From the NCBI GenBank assembly GCA_030613225.1, contig JAUWMJ010000017.1, positions 1-16,255 on the forward strand: a stretch of DNA of 16,255 nucleotides, written 5' to 3'. Below are positions 7,117-14,656 of the stretch, in pieces. A program made the position numbers and the translations under genes. Origin of the DNA: Desulfobacterales bacterium (lineage in GTDB: Bacteria; Desulfobacterota; Desulfobacteria; Desulfobacterales; JAUWMJ01). The first letter of the stretch is position 1, and every line of letters begins with the position of its first letter. Below the pieces are notes generated by a model, which was not told the DNA's origin, ran no database searches, and saw nothing but the letters and a program-made list of their open reading frames with translations.

Positions 7117-7602
7117 ATGGTAAGAACTGAAATATCGCTTTTTATGAGGAATGTTCCTGGTGAGCTTGGCAGGTTGGCTGTACTTTTTGCAGATGAGGGG
7201 ATTAATATAGATGCGCTTACAATACAGGACGCATCAAGTTATGTGCAGGAGCTTTTTAAGGCAAGGGGAAAATCGATAAAGAGAATCGCTTCTGTTGCCA
7301 GTTATAACTCAATGCGAAAGGACTCGGTGGAATTTGCCCTGATACGTCTTCTGGTGGGCGATACTGACAAGGCTGTGAACCTGCTTGCAAAAAATGAATA
7401 TGTTTTTGATGTAATGCCGGTGATCGCACTTGAACTTGAAAACATACCTGGAGAGATGGCAAAAATAACAACAAAGTTCGGGGAAGAAGGTATAAACATC
7501 AGTTATGTTTATGGATCGGTTTCGTCACCGGATGAAAAATGTCTTTTTGTATTCTGTCCTGATGATATAGATACGGCAGCTAAGATTTTCAAAGAGTGGT
7601 AG
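7117..7602 (+). CDS. tandem ACT domain protein
   Basis: This 161-residue protein consists of two ACT domains and no enzyme domain. Domain 1 (about 4-95) begins TEISLFMRNVPGELGRLAVL with helix continuing to DEGINIDALTI, a classic ACT start. It is interrupted by a basic insert (about 44-69, rich in Lys/Arg and Ser) before the strand VEFALIRLLV. Domain 2 (about 101-160) repeats the pattern: PVIALELENIPGEMAKITTK, then EEGINISYVYGSV, strand KCLFVFCP, helix. The PGELG/PGEMA turns are where ACT dimers commonly bind amino acids. Such free-standing proteins are usually sensors of amino-acid or related ligands. AGGAGGT precedes the ATG closely. It is probably monocistronic, with the dyad promoter upstream and a large palindrome downstream. 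The actual ligand cannot be inferred. Confidence 0.88.
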   Translation: MVRTEISLFMRNVPGELGRLAVLFADEGINIDALTIQDASSYVQELFKARGKSIKRIASVASYNSMRKDSVEFALIRLLVGDTDKAVNLLAKNEYVFDVMPVIALELENIPGEMAKITTKFGEEGINISYVYGSVSSPDEKCLFVFCPDDIDTAAKIFKEW

Positions 7603-7633
7603 TTCCCTGTCTATCAGGGGGCACCAATGAAAA

Positions 7634-7758
7634 CCGTTCTGTAAGCGTGCACAGGCACCGCATCTGCACGCGATCAGGGCAACCAAGCAGAGGAGCAGAC
7701 TATAGCTGGTCGCCCTGATCACGCACATCTGCAGCACCTGTGAACGCTTACAAAACGG
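7634..7758 (-). repeat. large 47-base-arm palindrome, RNA-like hairpin
   Basis: The arms 7634-7680 and 7712-7758 are inverse copies over 47 bases around a 31-base spacer. As + strand, 37 of 47 positions pair. As - strand RNA seven of the ten mismatches become G-U pairs, giving 44 of 47, and two of the remaining three form an adjacent GA/AG pair. The hairpin lies between convergent genes and is downstream of the trhP-like gene on the - strand. It may be a terminator, a processed small RNA or a REP/MITE-type element. No protein is encoded. Confidence 0.82.
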
Positions 7759-7805
7759 AGATTATGCGACCATTTTGTGCCGAATGGACGTGAACGGGTA
7801 CAAAA
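7740..7805. repeat. direct repeat of palindrome edge
   Basis: GTGAACGCTTACAAAA (7740-7755) recurs as GTGAACGGGTACAAAA (7790-7805) with two differences, 50 bases away. The first copy is part of the right arm of the large palindrome. The second sits just before the trhP-like stop codon and may be a remnant of another copy. Confidence 0.55.
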
Positions 7806-7823
7806 TTCCGTACTTTTTAGTTG

Positions 7824-9059
7824 TTATGTTGCGCCTATTACTCTTCTAATCAAATCATTGGGAAAATACTCGTTATTCAACAAGACAGTGACCCTGCTTC
7901 CGGGCTGGGCAAAAGGCACTGATTGACCGTCGGTATCGATAATATCTATTAATTTATCCTTAACCACCGGACCTTTTCTTCCAAGGACTTCGACATCATC
8001 ACCTTTGAAGATTTTGTTTCTAACCTCAATATATGACAGGCACCGGCCTGCTTTTTCGATTACTTTTCCAATAAACAGATGGTCGCTTAAAGGTTTATTT
8101 TTCGTGTAATTCGGCAATATCTGATCAGGATCTCCAAAATAAAAGCCTGTGCAATAGCCACGGTTGTTTATTGAGGCAAGTTCTTCAATCCACCTGGTTT
8201 TGGTTTCATAATCTTCAGGTGATGCATAATAGCTGTCAATAGCTTCTCTGTAAACTTTTACAGTTGATGCAAGATAGTTGATTGACTTCATTCTACCTTC
8301 AATTTTAAATGAATCTATGCCTGATTCGATAATTTCCGGGATGTGTTCAATCATGCACAAATCGCTTGAATTAAAGATATAGCTGCCACGGTCATCTTCA
8401 GCCAGGGGATAGTATTTATTAGGCCTTAATTCCTCGACGACGGCATATTTCCACCTGCATGGGTGTGTGCACATACCACGGTTGCTGTCTCGATTCGACA
8501 TAAAACTGCTGAGAAGACATCGGCCTGAATAAGAAATACACATGGCTCCGTGAACAAAAGCTTCTACTTCCAGCGAGCTTTGCGAGGCAATCTCATTTAT
8601 CTCCTTTAAAGAAAGCTCCCTTGCTACATTTATTCTTTTAACGCCCAGTTTTTCCCAGAACAATGCACTTTTGTAATTAGTTGTGTTGGCCTGGGTACTG
8701 AGATGCACGGGAATCTCCGGTATAACGCTGCTTGCCTCCATGAATATTCCAGGATCGGAGATGATGACAGCATCCGCACCGATTTTCGCAATATATTTCA
8801 GATAATCGGTGACCGCTTTTTGTTCAAAATTCCTTGAGTATATATTGCATGCCACATAAACCTTAACACCTGTTTTATGTGCATATTTTACGGCGCTTTG
8901 AAGTTCATCATAGGTGAAATTTCCCGAAAAGTTTCTAAGGCTGAACTCTTTGCCGGCAAGATAAACCGCATTCGCTCCATAATGAATGGCGATTTCTAGT
9001 TTTTCCGGATTGCCCACAGGAGCAAGAAGCTCAACTTTTTCGTTCTTTGTCATGGACAT
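7824..9059 (-). CDS. trhP: U32 family protein, TrhP-like tRNA 5-hydroxyuridine synthesis protein
   Basis: The 411-residue protein is a member of the U32 'peptidase' family, of the YegQ/TrhP branch. Those proteins make 5-hydroxyuridine at the tRNA wobble position with a prephenate-dependent mechanism. It opens with ELLAPVGNPEKLEIAIHYGA and a YLAGKEFSLRNFS segment. The family signature is EAFVHGAMCISYSGRCLLS (166-184), followed by NRGMCTHPCRWKY. C174, C181, C197 and C201 form the four-cysteine set expected to hold an Fe-S cluster. The C-terminal third (about 330-405) looks like the small beta-barrel of these proteins. Two starts, 9059 and 9053, are possible, neither with a clear ribosome site. 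A collagenase/protease label should be avoided. Other U32 branches (RlhA, UbiU/V) are less likely given length and order of motifs. Confidence 0.85.
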   Translation of the reverse strand: MSMTKNEKVELLAPVGNPEKLEIAIHYGANAVYLAGKEFSLRNFSGNFTYDELQSAVKYAHKTGVKVYVACNIYSRNFEQKAVTDYLKYIAKIGADAVIISDPGIFMEASSVIPEIPVHLSTQANTTNYKSALFWEKLGVKRINVARELSLKEINEIASQSSLEVEAFVHGAMCISYSGRCLLSSFMSNRDSNRGMCTHPCRWKYAVVEELRPNKYYPLAEDDRGSYIFNSSDLCMIEHIPEIIESGIDSFKIEGRMKSINYLASTVKVYREAIDSYYASPEDYETKTRWIEELASINNRGYCTGFYFGDPDQILPNYTKNKPLSDHLFIGKVIEKAGRCLSYIEVRNKIFKGDDVEVLGRKGPVVKDKLIDIIDTDGQSVPFAQPGSRVTVLLNNEYFPNDLIRRVIGAT

Positions 9060-9064
9060 TATTT

Positions 9065-9093
9065 GTTATCTCGTAAAGTTATTGGGCTTTCAA
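9065..9093 (-). promoter_or_regulatory. promoter-like site for the trhP-like gene
   Basis: On the - strand TTGAAA (9093-9088) and GATAAC (9070-9065) are separated by 17 bases. Transcription would start at or very near the ATG, so the message would be almost leaderless, which fits the lack of a Shine-Dalgarno. The match is moderate. Confidence 0.3.
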
Positions 9094-9125
9094 AAAACAA
9101 CTTTTCTGACGTATTTTGAACCGCA

Positions 9126-9243
9126 GAATATCGAACAAGGAATAATGAATGTCGAAGTAAGGTATTCTACCAATTTTTAATATTTAAAAGATAGAGCGTA
9201 GCGATTCCACACTTCGACATTCGAAATTCCTTGTTCGATATTC
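9126..9243. repeat. 33-base-arm palindromic element
   Basis: The arms 9126-9158 and 9211-9243 (GAATATCGAACAAGGAAT... and inverse) match at 30 of 33 positions; the three differences are adjacent in the middle. The spacer is 52 bases and A/T-rich. It lies in the 322-base gap upstream of the trhP-like gene and downstream of rfbD. It looks like a dispersed palindromic or MITE-type element; no gene was seen. Confidence 0.75.
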
Positions 9244-9273
9244 GATATTAAAATAGTTGTATCTCGTATTTGC

Positions 9274-9301
9274 AATACCTTGATATGATTGACAAGGTAT
9301 T
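9274..9301. repeat. 9-bp perfect stem-loop
   Basis: AATACCTTG (9274-9282) and CAAGGTATT (9293-9301) pair perfectly around a 10-base loop. It lies between the 33-base-arm palindrome and the rfbD end. No T run follows on either strand, so terminator function is doubtful. Confidence 0.4.
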
Positions 9302-9318
9302 TCCGGTTACAGTGCCGC

Positions 9319-9339
9319 AAAGCTGCATATTGTAGCTTT
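9319..9339. repeat. 9-bp stem with 3-base loop
   Basis: AAAGCTGCA (9319-9327) pairs with TGTAGCTTT (9331-9339), with one G-U pair when read as + strand RNA. It is part of the cluster of hairpins downstream of rfbD. Confidence 0.35.
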
Positions 9340-9366
9340 CTACGAGTTTATAAAAACTTAAAATTT

Positions 9367-9394
9367 GATGAATTCCGCTTTTTACGAATTCATC
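9367..9394 (-). terminator. terminator-like hairpin spanning the rfbD stop
   Basis: GATGAATTC (9367-9375) and GAATTCATC (9386-9394) pair perfectly. The rfbD stop codon (9384-9382) lies in the 10-base loop. On the - strand the stem is followed by AAATTTTAAGTTTTT, a U-rich tail, so intrinsic termination of the rfbCD message is plausible. Confidence 0.5.
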
Positions 9395-10266
9395 AATATT
9401 CGTTTAATTGTTTTTTCAAGACTTTCCTGCCATGGTTTTGTATTTATCCCAAAGTGTTTTTTAATAAGGCCGCAATCAAGGGCGGAAAAAGCCGGTCTTT
9501 TTGTCCTGGTAGGGTATTGGGCGGTTGTGATTGCTTCAACGCTGGATACTTTATAATTTTGGTATCGACTTGCAATTTCAAATATCGCTTTTGCAAATTT
9601 GTGCCATGTTGTTATTCCAAGGCCGCAATAGTGGTAAGTTCCCCAGGCAATTTTAAAGCTTTGTGTAATTTGTTTTGAAATATCCACGACAGCTTCAGCC
9701 AGATCGGCAGCACAGGTAGGACAACCGTATTGATCTGAAACAACTTTTATTATCTCTTTTTCATTACCGAGCCGAAGCATTGTTTTTACAAAATTATTCC
9801 CGTATGCGCCATACAGCCAGGAAGTACGCAGAATAATATGCTGTTTAAGTATAGATCGCAGTTTGCTTTCGCCTTCTTCTTTACTTTTTCCGTAAACGCC
9901 AAGAGGTGATACAGGGTCCGACTCGGCATAAGGTTGGCCTTTACTGCCGTCAAAAACATAATCCGTTGAGATATGAATGATCGGTATCCGGTTTTTATCA
10001 CAAGAGACGGCAAGGTTGGCAGGTCCATCGCTGTTTACTGAAAATGCAATTGCGAGATCTGTTTCCGCCTTATCGACATTTGTATATGCACTTGCATTTA
10101 TAACAATTGAAGGCTTAAAATCAGCAAGAGTTTTTTCAACACAAGACAGGTCCGTTATATTAAATTCCGGAAGGTCAAGGGCCAGGAATGAAAAATCATT
10201 TCTTTTGGATTCTCTCACCAACTCTGAGCCTAGTTGCCCTTTTGACCCGATGATTAAAAGTTTCAT
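9382..10266 (-). CDS. rfbD: dTDP-4-dehydrorhamnose reductase
   Basis: The 294-residue protein is a short-chain dehydrogenase of the RmlD family, making dTDP-L-rhamnose from dTDP-4-keto-L-rhamnose with NAD(P)H. It has the nucleotide-binding GSKGQLG (7-13), NASAYTNVDKAE (57-68), STDYVFDG (100-107) and the catalytic YGKSK with Y125 and K129. A later NNFVKTMLRLG block and a C-terminal RTKRPAFSALDC stretch are also family traits. An upstream in-frame ATG at 10311 would lie inside rfbC, so the start at 10266 is preferred; it has AGGAG eight bases before it. That ribosome site overlaps the rfbC stop (TAGGAG), indicating coupled translation. The product feeds rhamnose into surface polysaccharide. Confidence 0.93.
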   Translation of the reverse strand: MKLLIIGSKGQLGSELVRESKRNDFSFLALDLPEFNITDLSCVEKTLADFKPSIVINASAYTNVDKAETDLAIAFSVNSDGPANLAVSCDKNRIPIIHISTDYVFDGSKGQPYAESDPVSPLGVYGKSKEEGESKLRSILKQHIILRTSWLYGAYGNNFVKTMLRLGNEKEIIKVVSDQYGCPTCAADLAEAVVDISKQITQSFKIAWGTYHYCGLGITTWHKFAKAIFEIASRYQNYKVSSVEAITTAQYPTRTKRPAFSALDCGLIKKHFGINTKPWQESLEKTIKRILMNS

Positions 10267-10277
10267 ATGCTTTTCTC

Positions 10278-10826
10278 CTATGAGGGAAGCTGCTTTGGAA
10301 GAAGGTCGCAAAGCTTAAGGTTTTGTCTGTCTTTTTCAGAAACGATTGGATTTTTAACAGGCCAGTCTATACCAATATCGGAATCCGCCCAATTTATGCC
10401 GCACTCATCTTTCGGAGCGTAGAAATCAGAGCATTTATATAAAAAACGGGCTGTTTTACTCATCACGCAAAAGCCGTGGGCGAGACCCTCAGGTATAAAG
10501 AGCTGACGTTTGTTTTGATCAGACAGATAAGCACCTGTCCATTTGCCGAATGTTGATGAACCGTACCTGATGTCAACAGCCACATCGAATATTTCACCTG
10601 TTATAACCTGGACAAGTTTTGCCTGGGGATGTTTTACCTGATAATGCAAACCGCGCAAAGTGCCTTGAACTGAAAAAGAAAGGTTGTCCTGAACAAAGAC
10701 CCTGGAAATACCAGATTCCTGATATCTTTCATGGTGATAAGTTTCCATAAAGAATCCACGGTTGTCTTTGAATACAGCCGGTTCAATAATAAGTACACCC
10801 TCAATAGATGTGGTGATAATATTCAT
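10278..10826 (-). CDS. rfbC: dTDP-4-dehydrorhamnose 3,5-epimerase
   Basis: The 182-residue protein is a cupin-fold RmlC, acting immediately before RfbD in dTDP-L-rhamnose synthesis. Family marks are DNRGFFMETYH (21-31), VQDNLSFS, GTLRGLHYQ with the catalytic base H61, KLVQVITGEIFDVAVDIR (70-87), IPEGLAHGF (111-119) and the tyrosines Y130 and Y136. Length is normal. GGAG lies 12 bases before the start, rather far. It precedes rfbD by 11 bases on the same strand. The two other genes of the pathway (rfbA, rfbB) are not in the window. Confidence 0.94.
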   Translation of the reverse strand: MNIITTSIEGVLIIEPAVFKDNRGFFMETYHHERYQESGISRVFVQDNLSFSVQGTLRGLHYQVKHPQAKLVQVITGEIFDVAVDIRYGSSTFGKWTGAYLSDQNKRQLFIPEGLAHGFCVMSKTARFLYKCSDFYAPKDECGINWADSDIGIDWPVKNPIVSEKDRQNLKLCDLLPKQLPS

Positions 10827-10852
10827 TTGAATAAATTACTCCATAATTTATT

Positions 10853-10920
10853 AGCTCATAGCTGAAAGCTGATAGCCAGTCCGCCGCAGGCGGATTACTA
10901 TGAGCTATGAACTATCAGCT
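10853..10920. repeat. nested palindromic repeat with GC core
   Basis: The left side reads AGCTCATAG then AGCTGATAG, and the right side reads CTATGAGCT then CTATCAGCT. Each block has two possible partners because the blocks differ by one base. The centre carries TCCGCC-GCA-GGCGGA (10880-10894), a separate perfect GC hairpin. The right half extends into the end of the cation transporter gene and provides its stop codon. Confidence 0.7.
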
Positions 10921-12146
10921 ATAAGCTCTTTCCCTTTAGCAGCGAGATCAGAAGATAAAATCAGCTCAACTCCCGCTTCACTTAGCAGGGCAGCCGCAGT
11001 CCCTTCCTTTTTCTCAACTACAATTACCTGGTCAGGTTTAAAGCCGAGCAGCAATTTTCCCACAAGGAATCCTTTTTTGGTTTCTGCTTGCCAATGGGGA
11101 TTACGGATATATTCACGATGGGAAATTTTTCCATCGGCCCTGTTAATGGTTTCGAGTAAAAACCAGGGAGCTCTTGCCATGTGGGCTTCTATCTCCCCTT
11201 CAGGTTTTTTCACAGGCGTAAGCCGTCGAAATTTATCAGGCTCATGACTGTGGATTTTAACGCTGGTCATGACAACCTGGGAAAAGGTCAGAAGGATATT
11301 ATTTTCCAGGTTGTGGCCTATACGATGGGCTAGTTCAAGGGAACAGGAACGAAGAATAACATCGAGATCGACAATAAAACGGCCTCCTGCCATACGGCTT
11401 AAGCACCGTTCAACATGTTCTACGCGGGGATGAGTTTCAACCAGCGATATGATCTTTCGTTCAGTATCGCGGTCGATGGCTTCATCCATCAGATCACGAA
11501 GTGCCCGCAACAGCAGGTTGCCTCCGGACCAGAAAATAAAAATTGACACAGCACCTGCAGCCCACCTGTCAAGTCGTAAACCATAGTATGCACCGATAAG
11601 ACTGAAAACTACAACCAATGTGGAAAGCCCGTCAGCCAGGTAGTCACGAGCGTCGGCTTGAAGGGCTTTTGAATGCAGTTTTTTACCTGTGTGAAGCTGG
11701 TAAAACCCGAAAGAAAAAGTAATTACCAGGGAAATCAATGCAACAGGAAGTGTAATCGCAACATCAGGCAGGATATTCGGCCCTAAAAGTGCCCGCCTGC
11801 CGACTTCATAGCCTGCAAAAATTACAGCAATTGAGGTAATTAGCGTTGCCAGTGTTTCGGCTTTGTAAAGGCCGTAGGGAAAGGAAGGGTGTTTCTTGCC
11901 TGCCAGCCAAAGACCGGTATAGGCAGCGGCAGATCCAACCACATCAGTAGCAGAATGGATGGCATCACCGACAAGTGCTGAAGAGCCGCCAAGAACACCG
12001 GCAACACCTTTGCCTAAAGACAGCAAAAGGTTGAGTGCAACTGAAAGGGCAGCCCTGCTTCGAGCTTTTTTAATCTCGATATGGGCGGCAACAGCTTCTT
12101 TAGCCTGTGGTTTATCAACTTGAAATGTTTTTTCTGTAGATTTCAT
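10905..12146 (-). CDS. cation diffusion facilitator transporter with C-terminal NifX/NifB-type domain
   Basis: This 413-residue membrane protein is a CDF (cation-efflux) antiporter, expected to export a divalent metal such as Zn2+, Fe2+ or Mn2+ in exchange for protons. Six hydrophobic segments lie between about 33 and 215. The metal site is H64-x3-D68 in GDAIHSATD and D168-x3-D172 in ARDYLADGLS. A cytoplasmic CDF tail covers about 225-305. An extra domain (about 340-400, IRNPHWQAETKKGFLVGKLL, then DQVIVVEKKEGTAAALLSEA) resembles the dinitrogenase Fe-Mo cofactor (NifX/NifB/NafY) fold; similar fusions exist in related bacteria. The start has no visible ribosome site and sits five bases from an external repeat element. 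The last residues and the stop (TAG) come from the palindrome at 10853-10920. The metal cannot be named from sequence; neighbouring feoB hints at iron. Confidence 0.88.
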   Translation of the reverse strand: MKSTEKTFQVDKPQAKEAVAAHIEIKKARSRAALSVALNLLLSLGKGVAGVLGGSSALVGDAIHSATDVVGSAAAYTGLWLAGKKHPSFPYGLYKAETLATLITSIAVIFAGYEVGRRALLGPNILPDVAITLPVALISLVITFSFGFYQLHTGKKLHSKALQADARDYLADGLSTLVVVFSLIGAYYGLRLDRWAAGAVSIFIFWSGGNLLLRALRDLMDEAIDRDTERKIISLVETHPRVEHVERCLSRMAGGRFIVDLDVILRSCSLELAHRIGHNLENNILLTFSQVVMTSVKIHSHEPDKFRRLTPVKKPEGEIEAHMARAPWFLLETINRADGKISHREYIRNPHWQAETKKGFLVGKLLLGFKPDQVIVVEKKEGTAAALLSEAGVELILSSDLAAKGKELIADSS

Positions 12147-12150
12147 AAAA

Positions 12151-12408
12151 GTGAAGTAAAGTGCCTAAAGTGAACTAAAGTGCCTAAAGTGAACTAAAGT
12201 GAGCTAAAGTGCCTAAAGTTAATGAGTCGCTATGCTCCGGTCTTCGCCTCTTGTAACCAAAGGTGAAGTCTGATTGGCTTCAGGCTTCGCTTTTCAAGCT
12301 ACGCCCCGACAATACGCCTTGGTAAGCCATCATTTTTTATAAAAATAAAATAGACAGAATTCCTTAACTTTAGACACTTTAGGCACTTTAGATCACTTTA
12401 GTCACTTC
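12151..12408 (+). mobile_element. CTAAAGTG-bounded repeat element, copy 1
   Basis: Seven TAAAGTG/TAAAGTT units start at 12157, 12166, 12176, 12185, 12195, 12205 and 12214, spaced 9 or 10 bases. A core follows, and four to five inverse units (CACTTTAG) end at 12408. The core carries GAAGTCTGA/TCAGGCTTC as a stem-loop and CAAGCTACG...CGACAA. The same element recurs at 14706-15050 in the same orientation. No protein is encoded, so it would be non-autonomous. It fills most of the 330-base gap between the CDF and feoB genes. Confidence 0.72.
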
Positions 12409-12476
12409 GAAAATATTCCATCCGGTTACATAATAAACTATAAACATAGAAATATATGTTAGCGTACTTTAAAATA

Positions 12477-14648
12477 CTAAGCGCCCAAAAACTTTCCTCC
12501 CTGATAAACACAAAAGGCTGCAAACCATGCAATGGAAGTATTGTATGCAATGCTGAAAAACATCCATTTAAAGGAACCGGTTTCCCGTTTAATTGCTGCA
12601 ACTGTGGCAAGGCATGGAAGATACAAAAGAACAAAAATCATCATTGAAAGCGCAGAAAGGGGAGTCATTTTCGATGATAAAAGAGCATTCTTTAAAGCGT
12701 CCGACTCTTCTTCGGCAGCATGAAGAACAGCCATTGTGCTTACAACAATCTCTTTGGCAACAAACCCGGTGAGAAGGGCTACTCCTCCGCGCCAATCAAT
12801 ACCTAAGGGTGAAAATAAAGGTGAAATGGTTTTGCCCATACGACCCATATAGGATTTTTCAACTTGCTCGGCTCTTTGGGCCCTGGTTATTTCAAGTATA
12901 TCTGCATCTTTTTTCTTGTCCAGTATTTTATTATCAACATTACCTGCCTTGATTCCAGTCTCGTAAGACGCTTTAATCTTTTCAATTTCACCGTTATAAT
13001 CATAAGAGTACTCTGTACTGCGGGGAAAAGCAGAAAACGCCCATACAACAACAGAACCAATAAGTATTATCCCGCCCATTTTTTTTAAAAACATTTTGCT
13101 GCGGTCCCACATGTGAATCAAAAGACTTTTTAACATGGGAACCCGGTATGGCGGAAGCTCCATGACAAAGGGAGCATCAGCGCCCCTCAAGAGAGTCGAG
13201 CGGAAAAGGCGGCCGGTTAAAATGGAAAGAACAATTCCGACAAGATAAATAGAGAAGATAACAGTTCCGGCCCTTACACCAAAGAACGTTCCTGCAAGTA
13301 CAATATAAATAGGCAGTTTTGCCGAACAGGACATAAAGGGAGTAATAAGGATTGTAAGGATACGGTCTTTTTCACTTTCGAGAGTCCTGGCAGCCATGAT
13401 GGCAGGGACATTACACCCAAACCCCATGAGCATGGGAATAAACGATTTTCCGTGAAGGCCGATAAGGTGCATTATCTTGTCCATGAGAAAAGCAGCTCTC
13501 GACATATATCCGGTATCTTCGAAAATTGCGATGCAGAAGAAAAGAATCATAATATTCGGCATAAAGATTATAACACTTCCGACACCTGCAATAATCCCGT
13601 TTAGCAAAAGATCCTTAAAAAGACTTTCAGTAAGCAAACCGTCCAGTGTTGACGATAGAAAACTTACACCTGTGCCAATCCACTCCATTGGATAGGCGCC
13701 GAAGGAAAAAGTTATCTGGAACATTGCCCAGATAAAAATAAAAAAGATCGGGAACCCGATAAAGCGATTTGTCAAAACAAGATCAATGTTTCGAGATATA
13801 TCTATGCGTTCTTTAATGGATGTTGTATGTACTTCTTTAATAATTCCGGCAATAAATCCGTATCGTTCATCTGTCATGATGATTTCCGGTTCATCGTCAA
13901 AACGGTCCCTTAGATAACTTCGCTGAGATAAAGCTTCCTGAAGAATTTTTTCAGTTCTGTCGCCGGCCTTTTCAAGAATGCGCTTTTTTACAATTTTATC
14001 GTCTTCTAAAAGCTTTATAGCCGTCCACCTGGTATTATAGGGAAGTTTTTCTGCAATCTTTAGTTCAATAAGGCTTTGAATTTTGTAGATGGAATTTTCA
14101 ATATCCTTGTTATACCGAACCTTACGCTCTTGAGGTATTTTAGAGCTTGATTTTGCCAGTTTAACGGCTTCTTTTAAAAGATTATTTATGCCTTCATTTT
14201 TATTGCCGATTGTAAAAACAACCGGTACATTAAGAAGCTCGGAAAGCTTTTGGGCATCAATTTTAATTCCACGAGTCTTGGCCAGGTCTGCCATATTCAG
14301 GGCAAATATAACCTTGCAATCGATTTCCCTTAGCTGGGTTGCAAGGTAAAGGCTTCGTTCAAGATTGGAAGAATCAATAATATCGATGACAACGTCAGGA
14401 CATTCTTCAAGAACAAAATTCCGAGCAATGATTTCTTCAATAGAAAAGGGGGTCAGGCTGTATGTTCCGGGAAGATCAATAATTGTAAGATCGTATCCGA
14501 ACTTATTAACTGTGCCCTCTTTTTTTTCAACCGTTACGCCAGGCCAGTTTCCGACTTTTTGCCTGGTCCCGGTAATATTATTAAACGTTGTTGTTTTTCC
14601 GGAATTAGGGTTGCCTGCAAGGGCTATTGTAATACGTTTTGAGTGCAT
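12477..14648 (-). CDS. feoB: ferrous iron transport protein B
   Basis: The 723-residue protein is a full-length FeoB, an inner-membrane Fe2+ importer with an N-terminal G domain. G1 is GNPNSGKTT (12-20), G2 is around GVTVE (37-41), G3 is DLPGTYSL (58-65) and G4 is NMAD (118-121). A helical linker follows to about 280. Membrane helices include the two gate regions, with FGCNVPAIMAARTLESEKDR and TPFMSCSAKLPIY in the first gate and FVAKEIVVSTMAVL in the second. The start at 14648 matches the family's opening (ITIALAGNP), but the only AAGGA is 22 bases upstream. No feoA gene accompanies it in the window, and no C-terminal FeoC-like extension is seen. Two copies of a repeat element flank the gene. 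Regulation is probably through the mirrored leader described separately. Confidence 0.95.
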   Translation of the reverse strand: MHSKRITIALAGNPNSGKTTTFNNITGTRQKVGNWPGVTVEKKEGTVNKFGYDLTIIDLPGTYSLTPFSIEEIIARNFVLEECPDVVIDIIDSSNLERSLYLATQLREIDCKVIFALNMADLAKTRGIKIDAQKLSELLNVPVVFTIGNKNEGINNLLKEAVKLAKSSSKIPQERKVRYNKDIENSIYKIQSLIELKIAEKLPYNTRWTAIKLLEDDKIVKKRILEKAGDRTEKILQEALSQRSYLRDRFDDEPEIIMTDERYGFIAGIIKEVHTTSIKERIDISRNIDLVLTNRFIGFPIFFIFIWAMFQITFSFGAYPMEWIGTGVSFLSSTLDGLLTESLFKDLLLNGIIAGVGSVIIFMPNIMILFFCIAIFEDTGYMSRAAFLMDKIMHLIGLHGKSFIPMLMGFGCNVPAIMAARTLESEKDRILTILITPFMSCSAKLPIYIVLAGTFFGVRAGTVIFSIYLVGIVLSILTGRLFRSTLLRGADAPFVMELPPYRVPMLKSLLIHMWDRSKMFLKKMGGIILIGSVVVWAFSAFPRSTEYSYDYNGEIEKIKASYETGIKAGNVDNKILDKKKDADILEITRAQRAEQVEKSYMGRMGKTISPLFSPLGIDWRGGVALLTGFVAKEIVVSTMAVLHAAEEESDALKNALLSSKMTPLSALSMMIFVLLYLPCLATVAAIKRETGSFKWMFFSIAYNTSIAWFAAFCVYQGGKFLGA

Positions 14649-14656
14649 TTTATTCG

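Noticed and set aside
9289..9678. 129-codon + strand open frame opposite rfbD
   Set aside because: It has no ribosome site and mostly mirrors the rfbD coding strand, which is a clear enzyme.
10267..10311. Longer rfbD start inside rfbC
   Set aside because: The start at 10266 has AGGAG at a good distance and fits the family N-terminus.
12151..12408. The regularly spaced repeats as a CRISPR array
   Set aside because: Units are about 8 bases with 1-2 base linkers; there are no spacers of CRISPR length and no cas genes.
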